Positions 1-11,525 of a DNA stretch of 64,000 bases are shown here, in pieces. The notes under the pieces were generated by a model that had not been told where the DNA came from, searched no databases, and saw only the letters and a list, made by a program, of their open reading frames with translations. This DNA comes from Iris pallida (lineage: Eukaryota; Streptophyta; Magnoliopsida; Asparagales; Iridaceae): assembly GCA_029216955.1 (NCBI GenBank), contig JANAVB010004000.1:1757025-1821024 (forward strand), given 5' to 3'. Made by a program: the position numbers and the translations under genes. Every line of letters begins with the position of its first letter. Within the stretch, counting starts at the first letter, position 1.

Positions 1-9
1 ATATATATT

Positions 10-90
10 TCTTGGTTATCTCAATTTCTTGGTCATGTAGCTGTTAGTATATATATATATATATACTAACAGCTACATGACCAAGAAATA

Positions 91-137
<47 letters not shown>

Positions 138-175
138 TAACAGCTACATGACCAAGAAATTGAGATAACCAAGAA
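10..175. repeat. Fold-back hairpin repeat with (TA)n loop
   Basis: The arm at 10-48 is repeated in inverted orientation in part at 65-89 and in full at 136-175 (for example ctgttagt against actaacag), separated by (TA)n runs at 49-64 and 93-134. A transcript through it would form a hairpin of about 40 bp. It lies in the intron before the exon at 298-366. I see no target-site duplication, so it may be a fold-back MITE or a local inverted duplication. Confidence 0.85.
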
Positions 176-297
176 GTGAATTGTATACCATTTTTGAATT
201 ATTAGTCATTATATGAATAACCTGTCGCCTCTAAGAGCAAGTTTATTCAAGTGCAACGGCCAATTTCCTGACGAAGACATCTGAAATTCTTTTGCAG

Positions 298-366
298 GTT
301 GATGATATTGTCCGGGCAGTAAAGAGGGCCTGCTACCGATCAGTCCCCATGGCTGCTGTAGCTTAA
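298..366 (+). CDS. PDH2: Terminal exon of mitochondrial pyruvate dehydrogenase E1 component, beta subunit
   Basis: A 3' splice site (ttttgcag, ending at 297) is followed by an open 22-codon exon, VDDIVRAVKRACYRSVPMAA plus two residues, then TAA at 364-366. This matches my recollection of the C-terminus of plant mitochondrial PDH E1-beta proteins, which end in a VEDIVRAAKRACYR-type stretch. The enzyme is the thiamine-diphosphate E1 heterotetramer of the mitochondrial pyruvate dehydrogenase complex, which decarboxylates pyruvate and passes the acetyl group to E2. Only the last exon is present; the rest lies to the left of the window. The reading frame, acceptor and stop are read directly. The assignment rests on one short segment, so another protein sharing this tail is possible. 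It is the only host gene I recognise here. Confidence 0.75.
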   Translation, partial: VDDIVRAVKRACYRSVPMAAVA

Positions 367-700
367 AAGTTCTCTCCAGAATTTTGTCATTCTTCCTGAT
401 GCACGATTGGACAGGGATTTATCATGAATTTTCTTTCTACGTTAGACCCGATTTTCAACATTTACCAGAGCTGTATTGTATTCAACTGGTGCAGTTGGAG
501 GACTTCTTGTTTTGTTGTTCGATAAAAGTTCTTTACCCAGTTTGCTGCACCTTGTAGACAGATATTATGAGGTGGTTCTATAATCCTCTACCTAGCTTTA
601 AACTTTAGCATATATTGAACAAGAAAACTGGCTTGTTTTTTTTCTTTTCAAACTTGGCACCAATTACTACTTAATAAATGCCTGTGGGGCTTGGATCCAA
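367..700 (+). other. Probable 3' UTR with polyadenylation signal
   Basis: Non-coding sequence directly after the PDH E1-beta stop codon. An AATAAA hexamer lies at 673-678 in T-rich context, a plausible near-upstream polyadenylation element giving a 3' UTR of about 330 nt. The cleavage site is inferred. Confidence 0.45.
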
Positions 701-1179
701 ATTTATAGTCTGAAATCTTATTCTCGATAGACACGTCAGTCTTAATCAGCGTGCGTCGCAGACTGAAGTCATAGTGCTAATCTTACTAATTAGAACAAGG
801 ACTGGTGGTCAAGAAGTCTCCAGTTTTGCTTTCTGGTCCCAGCTCTTGAATCTTCAGGTCCACATATGCTCAGGTATTAAGTCTTTAGTCTTCTGATTCA
901 AATGAATCAAATGTTCTCGCACTTCAGACTTTTATCATTTGCCAGATTTGATTGAAAACCATACGACACTTCATCTTATTTTGATTTGATGAAGGCAAAG
1001 TCAAGTCTGCAAATTCACTTCTCTTTCTAGTCTGTCATTATTGTCTATCCATCATATCAGAAGGTTTGGTAGCAGAATAGCTTTCTGTTGAAGTGGAAGA
1101 AACGCTGCAACTACTGTTTGCAGCTAACAAGTAGCTCATTATGTTTGAGTTGGATTCTTTTGACTATATATGAATTCCA
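701..1179. other. Non-coding flank, nothing recognised
   Basis: AT-rich sequence downstream of the host gene. No reading frame with recognisable protein features, no repeat ends and no RNA gene seen. Confidence 0.5.
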
Positions 1180-1365
1180 TCGATAGAGAGGACAGATCTG
1201 CTGTCTCCGAAATGGATGCTCCAATTATGCCCTCTTCTATGCATGCAACACATTTTTTATTATTTAAAGAACTAAATAATATGGATACCAAAAGTTGCAT
1301 GCATAAGATAGGAGACAGAATCGGGACATCCATTTTGGGGGCAACAGATCTGCTATCATCGATAG
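1180..1365. mobile_element. Palindromic MITE-like element
   Basis: The two halves are imperfect inverted copies. The left arm contains cagatctgctg, aaatggatg and atgcatgcaac, and the right arm contains the same blocks on the opposite strand (gttgcatgcat, catccattt, caacagatctg). The arms are about 75 bp with a short AT loop near 1260-1285. The overlapping small reading frames on both strands follow from the symmetry and are not genes. I could not fix a target-site duplication or superfamily. Confidence 0.7.
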
Positions 1366-1752
1366 AAGCTCTTTCTTTAAGAGGGTTGGTTGCAGGGTCC
1401 TTCCATAATTTCAATGCCATGAGGTTGAGCCTGGTTTTTGGTCAGGTCTACTAGGTGTGTATGTTTTGATATTTGAATACATATTTGACAGGGATCATTG
1501 CAACTTTTTCAGAAATCCAATTCAGCTTCATATATACACAAGGTTGGTATTTTGCTTTGCAGAAATGTTCATAGACAATGTTAAAAAGGCTGCTTGGAAC
1601 TGCTTCATGATTTACTTATTTTTCTTTCATTTTCTGATTCCGCTCTAGACTTCATCTTCTATGTTGCGGTTTGACAGATGGGAGTTGGAGTCTTAACAAG
1701 ACCAAGCAATTAACAGGTCAGTGGTGTTACTGATTCATTTGAATCATCAGTG
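1366..1752. other. Non-coding, nothing recognised
   Basis: AT-rich, with a short 63-codon open frame that lacks protein-like composition. No element ends seen. Confidence 0.45.
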
Positions 1753-2194
1753 ACTTGTTTGGTTCACTGATTTAAGGAATTAAGAAAGAAAATTTATTTT
1801 TTCTTTGGTGGGTAGCCACAAACTTGAGAAATATTTTATTGATAAAGGAGAGGGAATGATGGTTGCTCTCATAACCATGAAATTGACTTTTCTTTCTCCT
1901 TTTCTAGCATTTATTACGAAAATTTAGGACGAGAATAGTCCTACTCAAATGTGTTATTGTCTATTTTACACATTATTTTTGAATCTTTATGATGTTATTT
2001 TTATTTTAAAATGCAAGAATATTATTGGAACATTGATATTTTTTTTTTCTTTTCTTTAGAAGGAAAATTAAATGGTCTTTCTGGAATAATTTTCTTGTTT
2101 TACCAAATACAAAGAAAATCTGACATGAATTCTAATTGTTCCATCCCATGAAAAAGGCAAGATAAGATTTCCCTTTCATGAACCAAACGAGGCC
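1753..2194. mobile_element. Possible degenerate Tourist-like MITE
   Basis: The left end reads cttgtttggttca and the right end reads tgaaccaaacgaggcc, its inverted counterpart. The same terminal motif bounds the clear MITE at 2676-2986. The interior is AT-rich and non-coding. The target-site duplication is not clear, so the outer limits are tentative. Confidence 0.45.
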
Positions 2195-2384
2195 TAAAAG
2201 TTGATGGATTTCTCAAATCTGGTTTCTATAGAGATGAACTCAACCCGGAATATGAACTGCAAAAAAAATGCCCTACTAAACTGATATTACCAGCTACAAT
2301 GCCTATTAACTAAAAAGGAATCCTTCTGGTAGTTTCGTCAAAATATCTCTACCAAATAATCTATTTTGATATCGAACTCAGCTG

Positions 2385-2545
2385 GCTCTTGTGGTCAGCA
2401 AGGAGAGGTATAACTTCTTTGGCTACGCGGACGGTCTTGGGATCGAACCGCGGGAGAGGTGTGTGTGTATTAAAATTGGAGACAGTGAATCCAAATGATA
2501 AAGTCTCGTAGACGACTATTGGGGAGCCCTCTCCGTGGTAAGCAT
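2385..2545 (+). mobile_element. tRNA-derived SINE remnant
   Basis: Pol III internal promoter signatures in tRNA-like order: an A-box-like tggtcagcaagga near 2392 and a B box gatcgaacc at 2441-2449, about 50 bp apart. A similar A-box-like segment recurs at 51075-51112. The sequence lacks a complete tRNA fold and carries a non-tRNA 3' body, so a SINE is favoured over a tRNA gene. The 3' limit is approximate and no duplication was found. Confidence 0.55.
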
Positions 2546-2675
2546 AAGGTATTAGAATTCCTTAGCGGGCCAATTCAAGTATATAATATTTCCAAAAATA
2601 CTAATGTAATAACCATCTAAGCTAGGTTTAATTTCTCTAGGTCCAAGGTCCAATATTTGATATTCTCTACATTTA

Positions 2676-2986
2676 GGCCTCGTTTGGTTGGCGGAATCTC
2701 CCGGTTGGAAAAGGAAAGTGATTACTTTCCTTTGTTTGGACGCCCAAGGAATTGAGGAGGAAAGGAAAGTGATTCCCAATGGAAGGAAAATTAGGGGGGA
2801 AAGTGATTCCATCCATCCAAGGAAGGAATCACTTTCCCACATTGAAGTATTCACTTTCCTTTCCAAATTTCTTGGCATTGCCAAACATTGGAAAGGAAAA
2901 TCAATAGGAATTAAAGTTTCCCAAAGGAAAGGAAATGACAAGGAATTGATTTCCTTTCCCTTCCATTCCGCGAACCAAACGAGGCC
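2676..2986. mobile_element. Tourist-type (PIF/Harbinger) MITE with TTA target-site duplication
   Basis: Terminal inverted repeats ggcctcgtttggtt at 2676 and aaccaaacgaggcc ending at 2986 bound a 311-bp non-coding element. TTA at 2673-2675 and again at 2987-2989 is the 3-bp duplication typical of PIF/Harbinger elements. The interior is full of ggaaaggaaag/ctttcctttcc blocks in both orientations, so long open frames on both strands are artefacts of symmetry. Mobilisation would need a transposase in trans. Confidence 0.88.
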
Positions 2987-2989
2987 TTA

Positions 2990-3849
2990 GTAGATAGCCC
3001 ACATTTGTACACATAACGCAACGTTTTTTTTTTTCCTTTTCCTTTTGACCTTATTAGGATGGACTATGATTTAAGATTTCCTTTCTCTTGATGACATTTT
3101 CAAGGTGTCAACGGATCAAGGGCTGACCTTTGGCTAGTGTCAACACAACCGAGTTATTCAGAAATTTCCTTTCCAATAGTGAACGTTGATTTTGTCAATT
3201 TCTTATTTGCATGCAACATGAGATTCTAGGAGAAAGAGCTTACTGTCTCGATGTTTATTCGCATGAAATATTTCTAATTTTTAATGAATCGAATTTAAAG
3301 TTAGAATTATAGTTAAATTATATTTACAATGAAAAAAATTATACACATATATATATTGTATTTTAAAGTGATGTCCAAAGTTTTCAATACATAGAATTCT
3401 TATTTTAAAAAATATACACATTTTTAATCACAAAAATGTATAAATTTGAGAGTATTTACATAATTGTATAAGATTTATTCGATTTTTGGTTTTGAATCGA
3501 AATCCAAAGCCAAAACTAGTCCCGAATAAAGAATAAACCAAAATCAAACCGAAACTTTTTTTTTAAAACCGAACCGAATCCCTTTTTCGATTCGGTAGAT
3601 TCGATTTTCGGTCTAAAATCGAATAATACTCACCCCTATTAGTGCATTCGTGGAAGAGAACTCAGACAACTAATAATAGAAACATCAAAATATGGCAGAA
3701 TAGCTTATGGCGATGCCAATTGTCACCTATGAGTTTCAAATTGAGAATGTCTAAACTTTCATATACAATGAGACACACTGGATAATAGCGACCTATAACA
3801 AAAACAAAATTGTGACAACCAAGAGACTGTCACTTAATAGCTCACTTAC
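2990..3849. other. AT-rich non-coding, possible hAT-type remnant
   Basis: No gene seen. At 3480-3640 there are repeated gattcggt/accgaa motifs in both orientations ending in tactcaccccta. Plant hAT non-autonomous elements often end in CACCCCTA, but I found no matching left end. Confidence 0.3.
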
Positions 3850-3879
3850 ACCAAAATAATCCAATTACGAAAACAAGTA

Positions 3880-4290
3880 TAACGAGTTACACAAATGTAG
3901 GCGATGATGAGCCTCGCTTGTGCGATGCGGGTATAAACGACGGCCGACCACACGGTCCGTCGTACGGCGTCGTAAGGGCGTCGAGAAGACGTCGTAAGGA
4001 CGTCGTGCGCATAGAGTGGCTGGGCGGCAACGGCTGTCGTAGGCGTTGTGAAAACGTCGGGGGCGCCTTCGGCATCATGGGCGAAGCGAGGCGTTGAGTT
4101 GCCGGTGTCGAAAGACGTCGGCCGTCCCGTGAGGCTCTGGAGCGCACGGAGTGCGCGAGGCGTGCGTGTGGGGCGATGATGAAAAAGCCAGTGTGGACAA
4201 GATCCACACGAAGAGTCCAAAATGACATGACGACCGACTAAAAATCGTGTGCAGGGAGACACACGATTTAACTGAGGCCACACGTGCTAG
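3880..4290. other. GC-rich island of unknown origin
   Basis: A sharply GC-rich block inside AT-rich DNA, with repeated cgtcgt/acgtcg motifs at 3950-4010. Open frames of 90-145 codons occur on the minus strand, overlapping each other in different frames with no recognisable domain, as expected from composition alone. It could be a captured gene fragment or the leader of an unrecognised retroelement. Confidence 0.4.
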
Positions 4291-4558
4291 AAAGGAGAAA
4301 AAAAAAAGTTTACACAAATGCCTTTCAATTAGACGCATCCTCACATACAATGATTTGAATTGAAAGCTACCTTGATCTCGATGACCAACAATTTTTTATT
4401 TAGCACAAAGAGTATTAGAGGATATGATGTACTATTTAAATTTCTATATGTGAATTCTACCTTAGAGAATTTACTGAGATGCCCCTATGAAACGGATTAG
4501 GAGGTCATTCAAGGGCAGGACTCGACGGCGGAGGCGGTCAACGAATAAATGGGATAAA
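4291..4558. other. Non-coding, nothing recognised
   Basis: AT-rich spacer between the GC island and the LTR starting near 4559. No feature supported. Confidence 0.4.
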
Positions 4559-6294
4559 TGACACATCCTAGTTCCGTAAAGTCATTCGTCCTCCTGTTGA
4601 TCTCTGTGGAACCGATCATTCTCGTTTGGAAGTGATGACATGCAAGTCTAAGTTGTACTTGCACAAGGCCAGAACTTGCATAACAATAAATTAGACTAAA
4701 CAAACAACAACACAACAAAATTTTGAATGTAGAAAACCAAAATTGTACATAGAGATATGAAAATAAAATAACTTGTTTATTTAACTTGGTCGAGATTACA
4801 AAATATTGCTTGCGACTCAAAATATCATAATTGGCTTACATATTTCTTTTGGAACTTTTGAAAATATACTCATACATCATATTCCTTTATAAAACAAAAA
4901 GATAAAGACACATTCAAATGAAATTACCAAACTTGAAATGAAAAAAGCTTCGAGGAGATCTAACAATGCTCCACTGGATTGGACAACCTTCTAGCGCATC
5001 TCAATATCCACCTTCCATTAGCTAATATGAAATGATGTCCACAACGTGGATCGGTACATAACACGTACTGATGAGCGGCCGTGACCGAACTCATCTAAAT
5101 TAACACTAAGTAAACATGTGAAGCTATCGTCTATTATTAGTGATATTTCTACTAGTCTAGTTTCTTTTTAACAATTTATAATAAGAAACACAAACAGTAA
5201 TTCATCACTTATATAGTGATATTTACCTACAGTCAATGATTCATCCATGTACAAGACAAGGATTAGCACAACTTGTTTATATGAATCAAAACTTATGTTT
5301 CATTTCTGCATTCAGTGTTAGGGTTACAATAATCTTATTATATGCATGAAACCTAACTATATGGTGGTCCATCGACCATTTTTCATGATCAACAGTTGGG
5401 ACATACAAGTCCATCTCATCGATAGATGTAACACCCCCATAATCATGTGGACTTCTAGCCTCAGGGTGTCCAATCCCTCCTAGGCCGAGCGACGCTTAGT
5501 GCCCTAGGAATCAATCGAGAGACTATAGCTTGTGTACAAGTTATCCGAGACCGATGCATGATATGCACTATATTAGATAAAAGCATTTCATGCGATAATT
5601 AAAAACAATCATATGTTTATGATTATTTCTCTTTGATAGGGTTACAGTTCTTTTACTTTCATATCGATCGATTTCAAACCAATTAAGGTTTTCTATAGAT
5701 TCTCTTTGAGCAGTATACTATAAAGCAAACATGTAATCATTCATTCAGAACAAGTAAGCAATAGTTCTATGGTTTAACATGTGAATTCATTTTTTTTATC
5801 TTATCTTTTGTTGTTACGGATCGCTGATCATATAGACGCAACAAAGGAGTGGACTAGAGATTTTTTGTTAAGGCGAAAGATAAAGGATCGCTTGGTCAAA
5901 GTAGCTCACCGAGATGAATCTTATTCAAGAGAAGGAGGGCTTCACGCAATGATTACGTCTCGCCTAAGCGTCATACATTTGTACCAACATTTGATTAGCA
6001 TACTTCGATTTGTTTCTCTCAATATTTAGAATGAATGCAAAATGCGACGAAAACGAACAATGAAACCAATCATAAAAAACTAACACGAAGACACATTCAT
6101 CAAAATTAAGCAGCGAAAACATCTAAAGAAAATTCTTGGACTCATTTCAATAGAAGCTGAACCATGAGTTGAAAAGATATATTACATTTCGTCCGTGATC
6201 AATCGGTACCGGCAAGGTTTCCTTAACACTCAGTCAAGACTGAGGCAACAAGTCACAGTATTATATAGTGAATCGCGAGGAGCGAGGCACTACA
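4559..6294 (-). mobile_element. Degenerate LTR (3' LTR of a minus-strand gypsy-type element)
   Basis: The head of this block (cattcgtcctcc, then gatcattctcg, gtgatgacatgcaag, tgcacaaggcca) follows the same order of motifs as the LTR heads at 12004 and 26812. Its far end, gaggagcgaggcactaca, corresponds to the LTR tails at 14163 and 28906. The sequence after 6294 resembles the polypurine side of the related elements. Size is about 1.7 kb. The left boundary is inferred from similarity and the copy is old. Confidence 0.55.
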
Positions 6295-6379
6295 TAATAT
6301 CCCACTAAGAAAAAGTTTTATCCTTAAAACTTAAAGAATATACTCACCCCCGTCGAGACCTTGCTCTCGCTCGACTGTG

Positions 6380-7480
6380 AGTATTTTATGAACTAGAGGC
6401 CTCCTCAGCTGCTCATTGTGCCGATTGTCTTACAGTGATGCAGGGTCCTGATTCTGTTTACACCTTGCATCATCACCGTGATTCTGTAGTGCAGGTCTCT
6501 TATTCTGACAGTTTTGAGAGAGAGGACCCTTCTGGCCACAGTTGAAACATTCTCCATTAGCAATATGGCATTTCTTCCTTGTATGTCCTCTTTTACTGCA
6601 GAAATTGCACTATGGCCTATGATCTTGCTTTTCCTCGGTCTTCTTTTCCCCATTATGGTATCTTTCAGATTGGTTGTGACTAGCCTCAACTTTTACTGCA
6701 GCATTTCCCAGGCTAAATTCTTCTATTTGTACCGTCGCTCAAAGGCCTTGTATACGGCTTGCATTCTCGATTCAGAAAGTCCCTCCTGATGTTATCATTC
6801 AAATCTTTTATAGATCGATTCATGCGAGCCCTCTCATTTGGTCTCATTGAGCCATCAAACTTTACAAGTTTAGAGAATTCCTACACATAGTACTCAACGA
6901 ACATGCTTCCTTGCTTTAATCCCATGAACTCGTCTTCCTTCTTTTGATATATTGCAGGAGGAAGATATTGCTCTAGGAATGCTTGCTTGAATATGTTCCA
7001 AGTGATCATTCCGTCCAGAGTCTTTGCACTGAGTTCTATTTTTCTTTGCTTCCCACCAATCATCTACTCGCAGTCGTAGCTACAAGGCTGCACACACCAC
7101 CTTTTTGCTACTCAGATCTCCCACGAATGCGAACAAACGCTCCATCTTCTTGAGCCAGTACATTACCTTATCTGGTGATGTCCTACCCTCGAATTCTTTG
7201 CATTCAAGGACTCTGAAGGTTGGAATGTTGACTTATTGTGTGCATGTTGGGGTTCCAGCTTCCACGAGCCCAATTATCATGAGTGCCTGTTGCGGTTGCC
7301 GCTACAATTGTATTTGCCGCAGTGGTCTATTGTTGGCAGCAAGCGTAGTTACCATTTGGGACAATGTATCTAGTTGCTTCTATTGTGCTATGCTTCGAGC
7401 CTCATCCAGTTTCTGCTAGGCTTCGAACTGTTTCTTTTAAGCCTCCACGAGGGCTACTATCATTTCTATTGGGTCGGTTG
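6380..7480 (-). pseudogene. Ty3/gypsy gag remnant with CCHC zinc knuckles
   Basis: Read on the minus strand, pieces of a retrotransposon Gag occur in N-to-C order across several frames. A Retrotrans_gag signature, TWNIFKQAFLEQYLPP, lies near 6955-7006. Two nucleocapsid knuckles follow: CNFCSKRGHTRKKC at 6609-6568 (C-X2-C-X4-H-X4-C) and CFNCGQKGPLSQNC at 6549-6508, the latter lacking the usual histidine. Gag packages the RNA into virus-like particles. Frameshifts and stops make the copy non-functional. The LTR at 4559-6294 lies directly downstream on the minus strand with no protease, RT or integrase between, so pol is deleted or was never present. Confidence 0.75.
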
Positions 7481-7693
7481 AGTCCGATGCTCGGGGAACA
7501 TCATAATTACTTTCCTTCGTCATTACTCTACAAAAGAGTAACTTTTATTAGTCTAATAAAATATTATGGACTTACTAATAGAACTGGGATCCCTAGGATC
7601 ATGGATTGATCCATGCGACGGAACAACGCCCATTCGACAAAGGCAGTTTGTCGTATAACGATTTCTCTTCCATGTGCGCATAACGATTCCTCG
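7481..7693. other. Non-coding junction between elements
   Basis: Short sequence upstream (minus sense) of the gag remnant. No tRNA-Met primer site or LTR end recognised, so the 5' half of the gag element seems lost. Confidence 0.35.
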
Positions 7694-9330
7694 TGTAACG
7701 TCCAAGTCCCAAAAGGACTAGGAATACGTACATGTCAGCTATATGTATACGAAGAATACTCCAATATATGGAATCTCCAAATACACACATAAGCTGTAAT
7801 ATAATCAAATAAACATAGAAAGAGGCAGTCTCGGGTAGTTTTATATCTCATCCACATAAGCAAATAAAAAAATAAATAATGAAATAAATAGTCAAACCAA
7901 ATAGATAGCCTGGTGGAGACAAATCTACTACTAAACAACTATAAAAAGAGGCTGAAATAAACTGGAGTCCGACCTCTCAAAAAAATAAAGTGAAAGAAAA
8001 ATGTAGCAATAAAACATGTCCATCTAAAATGAAAGATCACTGGAACTCAAAAGGTAAAACCTGTTCAACTAAAAATAAAGGACCAGTGCAGAGCCGTACT
8101 CCTGAGGGTAATCATGGTCTTCTAATCCTGGAGAGATCACCATGTCCTCAGAGAGACGTAACAAGATACAAAAAATATGCCATATAAATTGAATATATAA
8201 AAGATGAATGCAACATGGCACCTAACCATTTTACTGTGAATATGCAGTTAAGAAACTGTTCTTCCCACCCCGTGCTTATCTATGTTGTATCCCCAACACA
8301 TATAACCTCTAATAACTGCTAAGTCTTCTAATCATGCAATATATATTATCAGTTATTCCTTAACCGTCGTACGTCTCGTACGTACTGGTAACCAGCCGAA
8401 TACGCAAATTTTGTCCTACATAAGACTCAAAACTCGTGGTACACGTGTTATGGCCCAAGGAGATATACTAGTACCTCACAATAATGGGGTGATCCTCTAA
8501 AACTAGGTAAGCATACAAAAAATATAGAAAAGCAACGGAAATGACTAACTTAGTCGCTCGTCCCCAAGTATGACTTGGACGCACAATTTAACATATAAAA
8601 ATAAATAACAAATAAATAAATAACAAATAAATAAATAATAGAAATAAAATGAAGAAATAAAATAAATACTCAGAATATAACAGCAAGGTATACTTGCCTA
8701 AAGGTGGTGCGAGGGTTTGACGATGTCTGGAAGGCGAATACGTCAAATTGGTAGAAGCAACAACGATGGGATCTTCGTGGAAGTCTCCGGATGTTGAAAT
8801 AAATATCACCAATGTTCCTAAAATAAGAAAAATGGCTAAGATCGACTATCCATAAGTCCAATTTGGACACAGGGACATAAACAAAAATTTCGGATCAAAA
8901 CGATATCCGTCGTTGGACCCGCTTTGTACCAAAATGCGTGCCAAAATGTATGGTCGCTAAAGTCAACAAACTATATGTCTAAGAGTCCAATTTGATGGTA
9001 TGTCTAATTTTTGATTCCGATGAGTCGTGCACAAAATCGTCCGTTGAATCAGATCGTGGGGCTCGCGAAACGACAATATGATCAACTGTCTCAGAATCTT
9101 ACCAAACTTGGCTCACAGGACCAAAAAAATACCACGAGTCAAATGACGCAAGTTTCGTCACGATGTGACGAGAGTGTACAAAAAATTTATAATTTTGGAA
9201 AATGGTCGATACGGTGGTTTCCGACGATACGCCTTGAATTCGTCACACATTCGCAACCAATTCGAGTTCTGTCAAATCTCACATGCGCACGAAGTCCATA
9301 CACACCTTTTGATGTAACTGGCAAATCGTT
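7694..9330 (-). mobile_element. Truncated LTR of the long-LTR family
   Basis: Begins tgtaacgtccaagtccc, the terminal form seen at 41340. From 8866 to 9330 it matches the long LTRs at 19643-20130 and 24568-25060 in order (ccgttgaatcagatcgtggg, then the cgtcacac/cgcgcaca block). A closely similar copy lies at 38398-39700. The homology stops near 9330, where internal sequence of another family begins, so this copy is cut there. An A-rich (aaataaat)n stretch lies at 8590-8660. No coding capacity. Confidence 0.6.
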
Positions 9331-11525
9331 CCACTATTCGTCGCACTCGTATATTGCAGAATTCTTGCAATCACCTTACCGCGTCAATATGGTAAGTATG
9401 TTCCTCAACATCTATTCGATCATCGACTAGCAAACCACTCGAATACTTATTCGATCAATCTCAAAGTCTATTCATATCAATCCAGCCGAAGGTCGTTCCA
9501 TAAATTCTCGTAACACATATCCGACCGCCTAGACTTATTCTCAACACGCACTACATTACCGTTTTATCCTCGACGTACTTATGCGACATCATTGGGTCAT
9601 CATATGGGACTTTAACATTCACTTGATTTGGCGGTCAAGTATTCTAGGGTCAGCTGTCCCGAAGATACGCTCGATAATTGAAGATCATCAACGAGGGACA
9701 ATTACTACGAACCATACTATATCCTATCTCGGACCCAAATCAATTCCTGACAATTCCTATGGGACTTTACCCAATCTAACATAATTTATCAATCCAAAAT
9801 TTGTCTGTCCACCCGTGCAACTAATGCGCCGTTACTACTCGAATCACTCATGCACTACGGTTAACAATATCGCTAACCGAGCAATATTGGTTCACTTCGG
9901 GTACGAGTCTATCTACTCACGGTCAATATTCGATACACTCTATGCTCATCGCAACAATCATCGAATTCACCTTCGCATCAAACCATAAGTCAAATCCAAT
10001 TTGCCACGCCTTACAAGTTCGACCATCCTCGCTGGGCATGAATCACCATACCAGCGATCATGCGAAATGATCGTCCTAATCCGACGTGACGCATGTGCGA
10101 GGCTGGAGTTGCACTCGCACAAGACAGAAACGTCAATGTTGTGGTTATCGTCGAAACAATCAAGACACTTTTGTTTTCATCCAAGTAATATATCGATTCT
10201 ATTCTCAAATTCTCTCGACGCATTTCAACTTCCTCAAGTATGTTGACATAGCAATCACATTTGCATAACTCATTTTACGTTTTAGGCACGTACTATCTTC
10301 CTTTCGCGTGAATTCTATTCTTTGTATTCACCGTTATCATCCTAACTGACATCAACTTAACTTGCATCTTATTCATCCAACAACAATCCTCAACATAATT
10401 TTTGTTTATTCGATCAGAGTATCTTCGAGTTATTGCACATCGTCTCTGATACGCCTAAATATCGTCGTCGATGTGCATAGCCTGAACATCTTCCTTTCTT
10501 GTAAACTCCAATCCATTGCAATCACTGTTATTATCTGAACTCGAATATGAATTACGTCTCGCACGCATCAAGATCCCTCTTGTTGTAGCTAACTATCATC
10601 ACCGAGTGACACGATTTTTCAATTCCTTATATCCATTCTCGTATTCGCAATCGCACTTCCAAATCATGCTACCGACTCTTTGTGCTAACCCAAATTCGTT
10701 CGTACGACTCTTCGTATCTACCCAACTTGTTTTGAACAATTCTTCCCATTAACTCAACTCAATTCGATCGAGTCAATTATTTCTTCAATGCTTATTCCCC
10801 TCGCTATTCCCAGCCTATCGTTCAGCTTACACTCAACGAATTTTTGTTCGACTCATCATTCATAGATGCGAGTCCGCGCCTGATCGTACTAACTTAATTC
10901 ATCAAAGCATTCTTGCATCGACTTATATCGAACAATTCCTACTCGAGTCTCGACCCTATCTCGTTCGTTGCAGACAAACTTATCGCAATCGACACCATCG
11001 TCTCGATGCAATCTATTTCAATCGTCAAATAGTTCGACATAGCTATCGCTAAGTGGTATTGCATATACTACTCAGAATTTGAGCCTATCTCCATCGACAT
11101 AAATACTCCGATGTACTGATCGCATATGTGGCATGGCATATACCACTCAGAAATCAGGTTATTTCTCTAGCAACGTACTAACCGTTTCTTCCGACATCTA
11201 TTCCTATCTAACCGTGCCTCGATGATTATACCGATCACTTATGCAACATTTGCTTATTCAAAGCTCAACTCAACATTCGGCCAACACATCCGTTTACCTA
11301 CTTTGAAGCTCGACACAACTTGGCCGACTTACATATTCGCCTACTCGAGCTCGACTTAGGACCAACTCGACTCGCTACTATCACATCCACGATTTCTCAA
11401 TCCCATTTGTTGCAACTCGTGCAACAATTTATTCTCGTTACTCAAAGCCATTACTTAAACCCATTCAACATATCGCTATCCACTTGCATAGCCATATAAC
11501 ACGTATCATCCCACATATCGACTCG

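Noticed and set aside
2391..2460. tRNA gene
   Set aside because: A-box- and B-box-like motifs are present but no cloverleaf can be formed, and a non-tRNA tail follows; SINE is the better reading.
2688..2990. 100-codon plus frame and 129-codon minus frame
   Set aside because: Both lie across the Tourist MITE and come from its purine/pyrimidine inverted structure.
5427..6294. Separate short LTR starting tgtaacaccccc at 5427
   Set aside because: The TG start looked plausible, but upstream sequence to 4559 follows the head of the related 2.1-kb LTRs, so one longer LTR explains more.
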